From Coriobacteriia bacterium (lineage in GTDB: Bacteria > Actinomycetota > Coriobacteriia > Anaerosomatales > SLCP01), in assembly GCA_007123455.1 (NCBI GenBank), contig SKKZ01000159.1:1-13628 (forward strand): 13,628 nt of DNA, written 5' to 3'. Both the position numbers and the translations under genes were made by a program. Position 1 is the stretch's first letter; each line of letters opens with the position of its first letter. The notes under the pieces are model-generated. The model made no database searches, had not been told where the DNA came from, and worked only from the letters and a program-made list of their open reading frames with translations. This document shows, one piece after another, positions 13,475 to 13,628 of the stretch.

Positions 13475-13628
13475 ATGGCCAAGAAGAAGTTCGAGCGTAC
13501 CAAGCCTCACGTCAACGTCGGCACCATCGGTCACGTCGACCATGGCAAGACCACGCTCACCGCGGCGATCACCAAGACGCTTGCCGAGAAGGGCTATGCG
13601 GACTTTACGCCGTTCGACCAGATCGACA
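13475..13628 (+). CDS. tuf: Elongation factor Tu, 5' end only
   Basis: The first 51 codons of EF-Tu are present and the reading frame is open to the window edge. EF-Tu delivers aminoacyl-tRNA to the ribosome as a GTP complex. The N-terminus MAKKKFERTKPHVNVGTIGH and the P-loop GHVDHGKT (19-26) are diagnostic, and the following LTAAITKTLAEKG is typical. The insert-like GYADFTPFDQID is the variable stretch before switch I. The ATG has GAGGGG (13461-13466) 8 nt upstream, starting on the last base of the fusA stop codon. With only 13 nt between the genes, fusA and tuf are surely co-transcribed and probably coupled. The rest of the gene lies outside the window. Confidence 0.97.
   Translation, partial: MAKKKFERTKPHVNVGTIGHVDHGKTTLTAAITKTLAEKGYADFTPFDQID

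Overview
The window is a high-GC bacterial core operon cluster, entirely on the + strand: rplK (3' end) - rplA - [structured leader] - rplJ - rplL - [attenuator and promoter] - rpoB - rpoC - [terminator and promoter] - rpsL - rpsG - fusA - tuf (5' end). It holds L11/L1, the L10-L12 stalk, the two large RNA polymerase subunits and the str operon (S12, S7, EF-G, EF-Tu). No mobile element, CRISPR array, tRNA or rRNA was seen.

The organism is most likely a deep-branching actinobacterium; a Coriobacteriia-like lineage is my guess. Beta' carries the long charged coiled-coil insertion near residues 141-240 that is typical of Actinobacteria. RpoB lacks the large proteobacterial insertions and ends in a mycobacterium-like C-terminus followed by extra acidic sequence. 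The rifampicin-pocket segment, however, reads DQTNPVAGLTHKRR, closer to Firmicutes and deep actinobacteria than to Mycobacterium or Streptomyces (DQNNPLSGLTHKRR).

Regulatory layout: the 356-nt gap before rplJ holds a candidate promoter and an L10-type leader. The leader ends in a 14-bp GC hairpin plus a T-rich tail (terminator, 1078-1117), whose two arms are each shared with an alternative stem. This looks like an attenuation switch by which L10(L12)4 would control the stalk genes. The rplL-rpoB gap has a terminator-like hairpin and then a near-consensus promoter (TTGACC-N17-TATCCT), so RNA polymerase genes can be read from both read-through and their own start. rpoC is followed by an 11-bp GC hairpin, and the str genes have their own promoter (TTGACA-N17-TAGAGT). 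rpoB-rpoC are 3 nt apart and fusA-tuf 13 nt apart, which suggests translational coupling.

The most unusual item is the end of RpoC. After the normal beta' C-terminus the protein continues for about 155 residues: an acidic linker and then a 61-residue domain that aligns without gaps to the C-terminal DNA-binding domain of the RNA polymerase alpha subunit (alpha-CTD), keeping the equivalents of E. coli R265, G296, K298 and E302. This window therefore appears to encode a beta' subunit with its own alpha-CTD-like helix-hairpin-helix module, which could give the polymerase an extra contact for DNA, activators or NusA-like factors.
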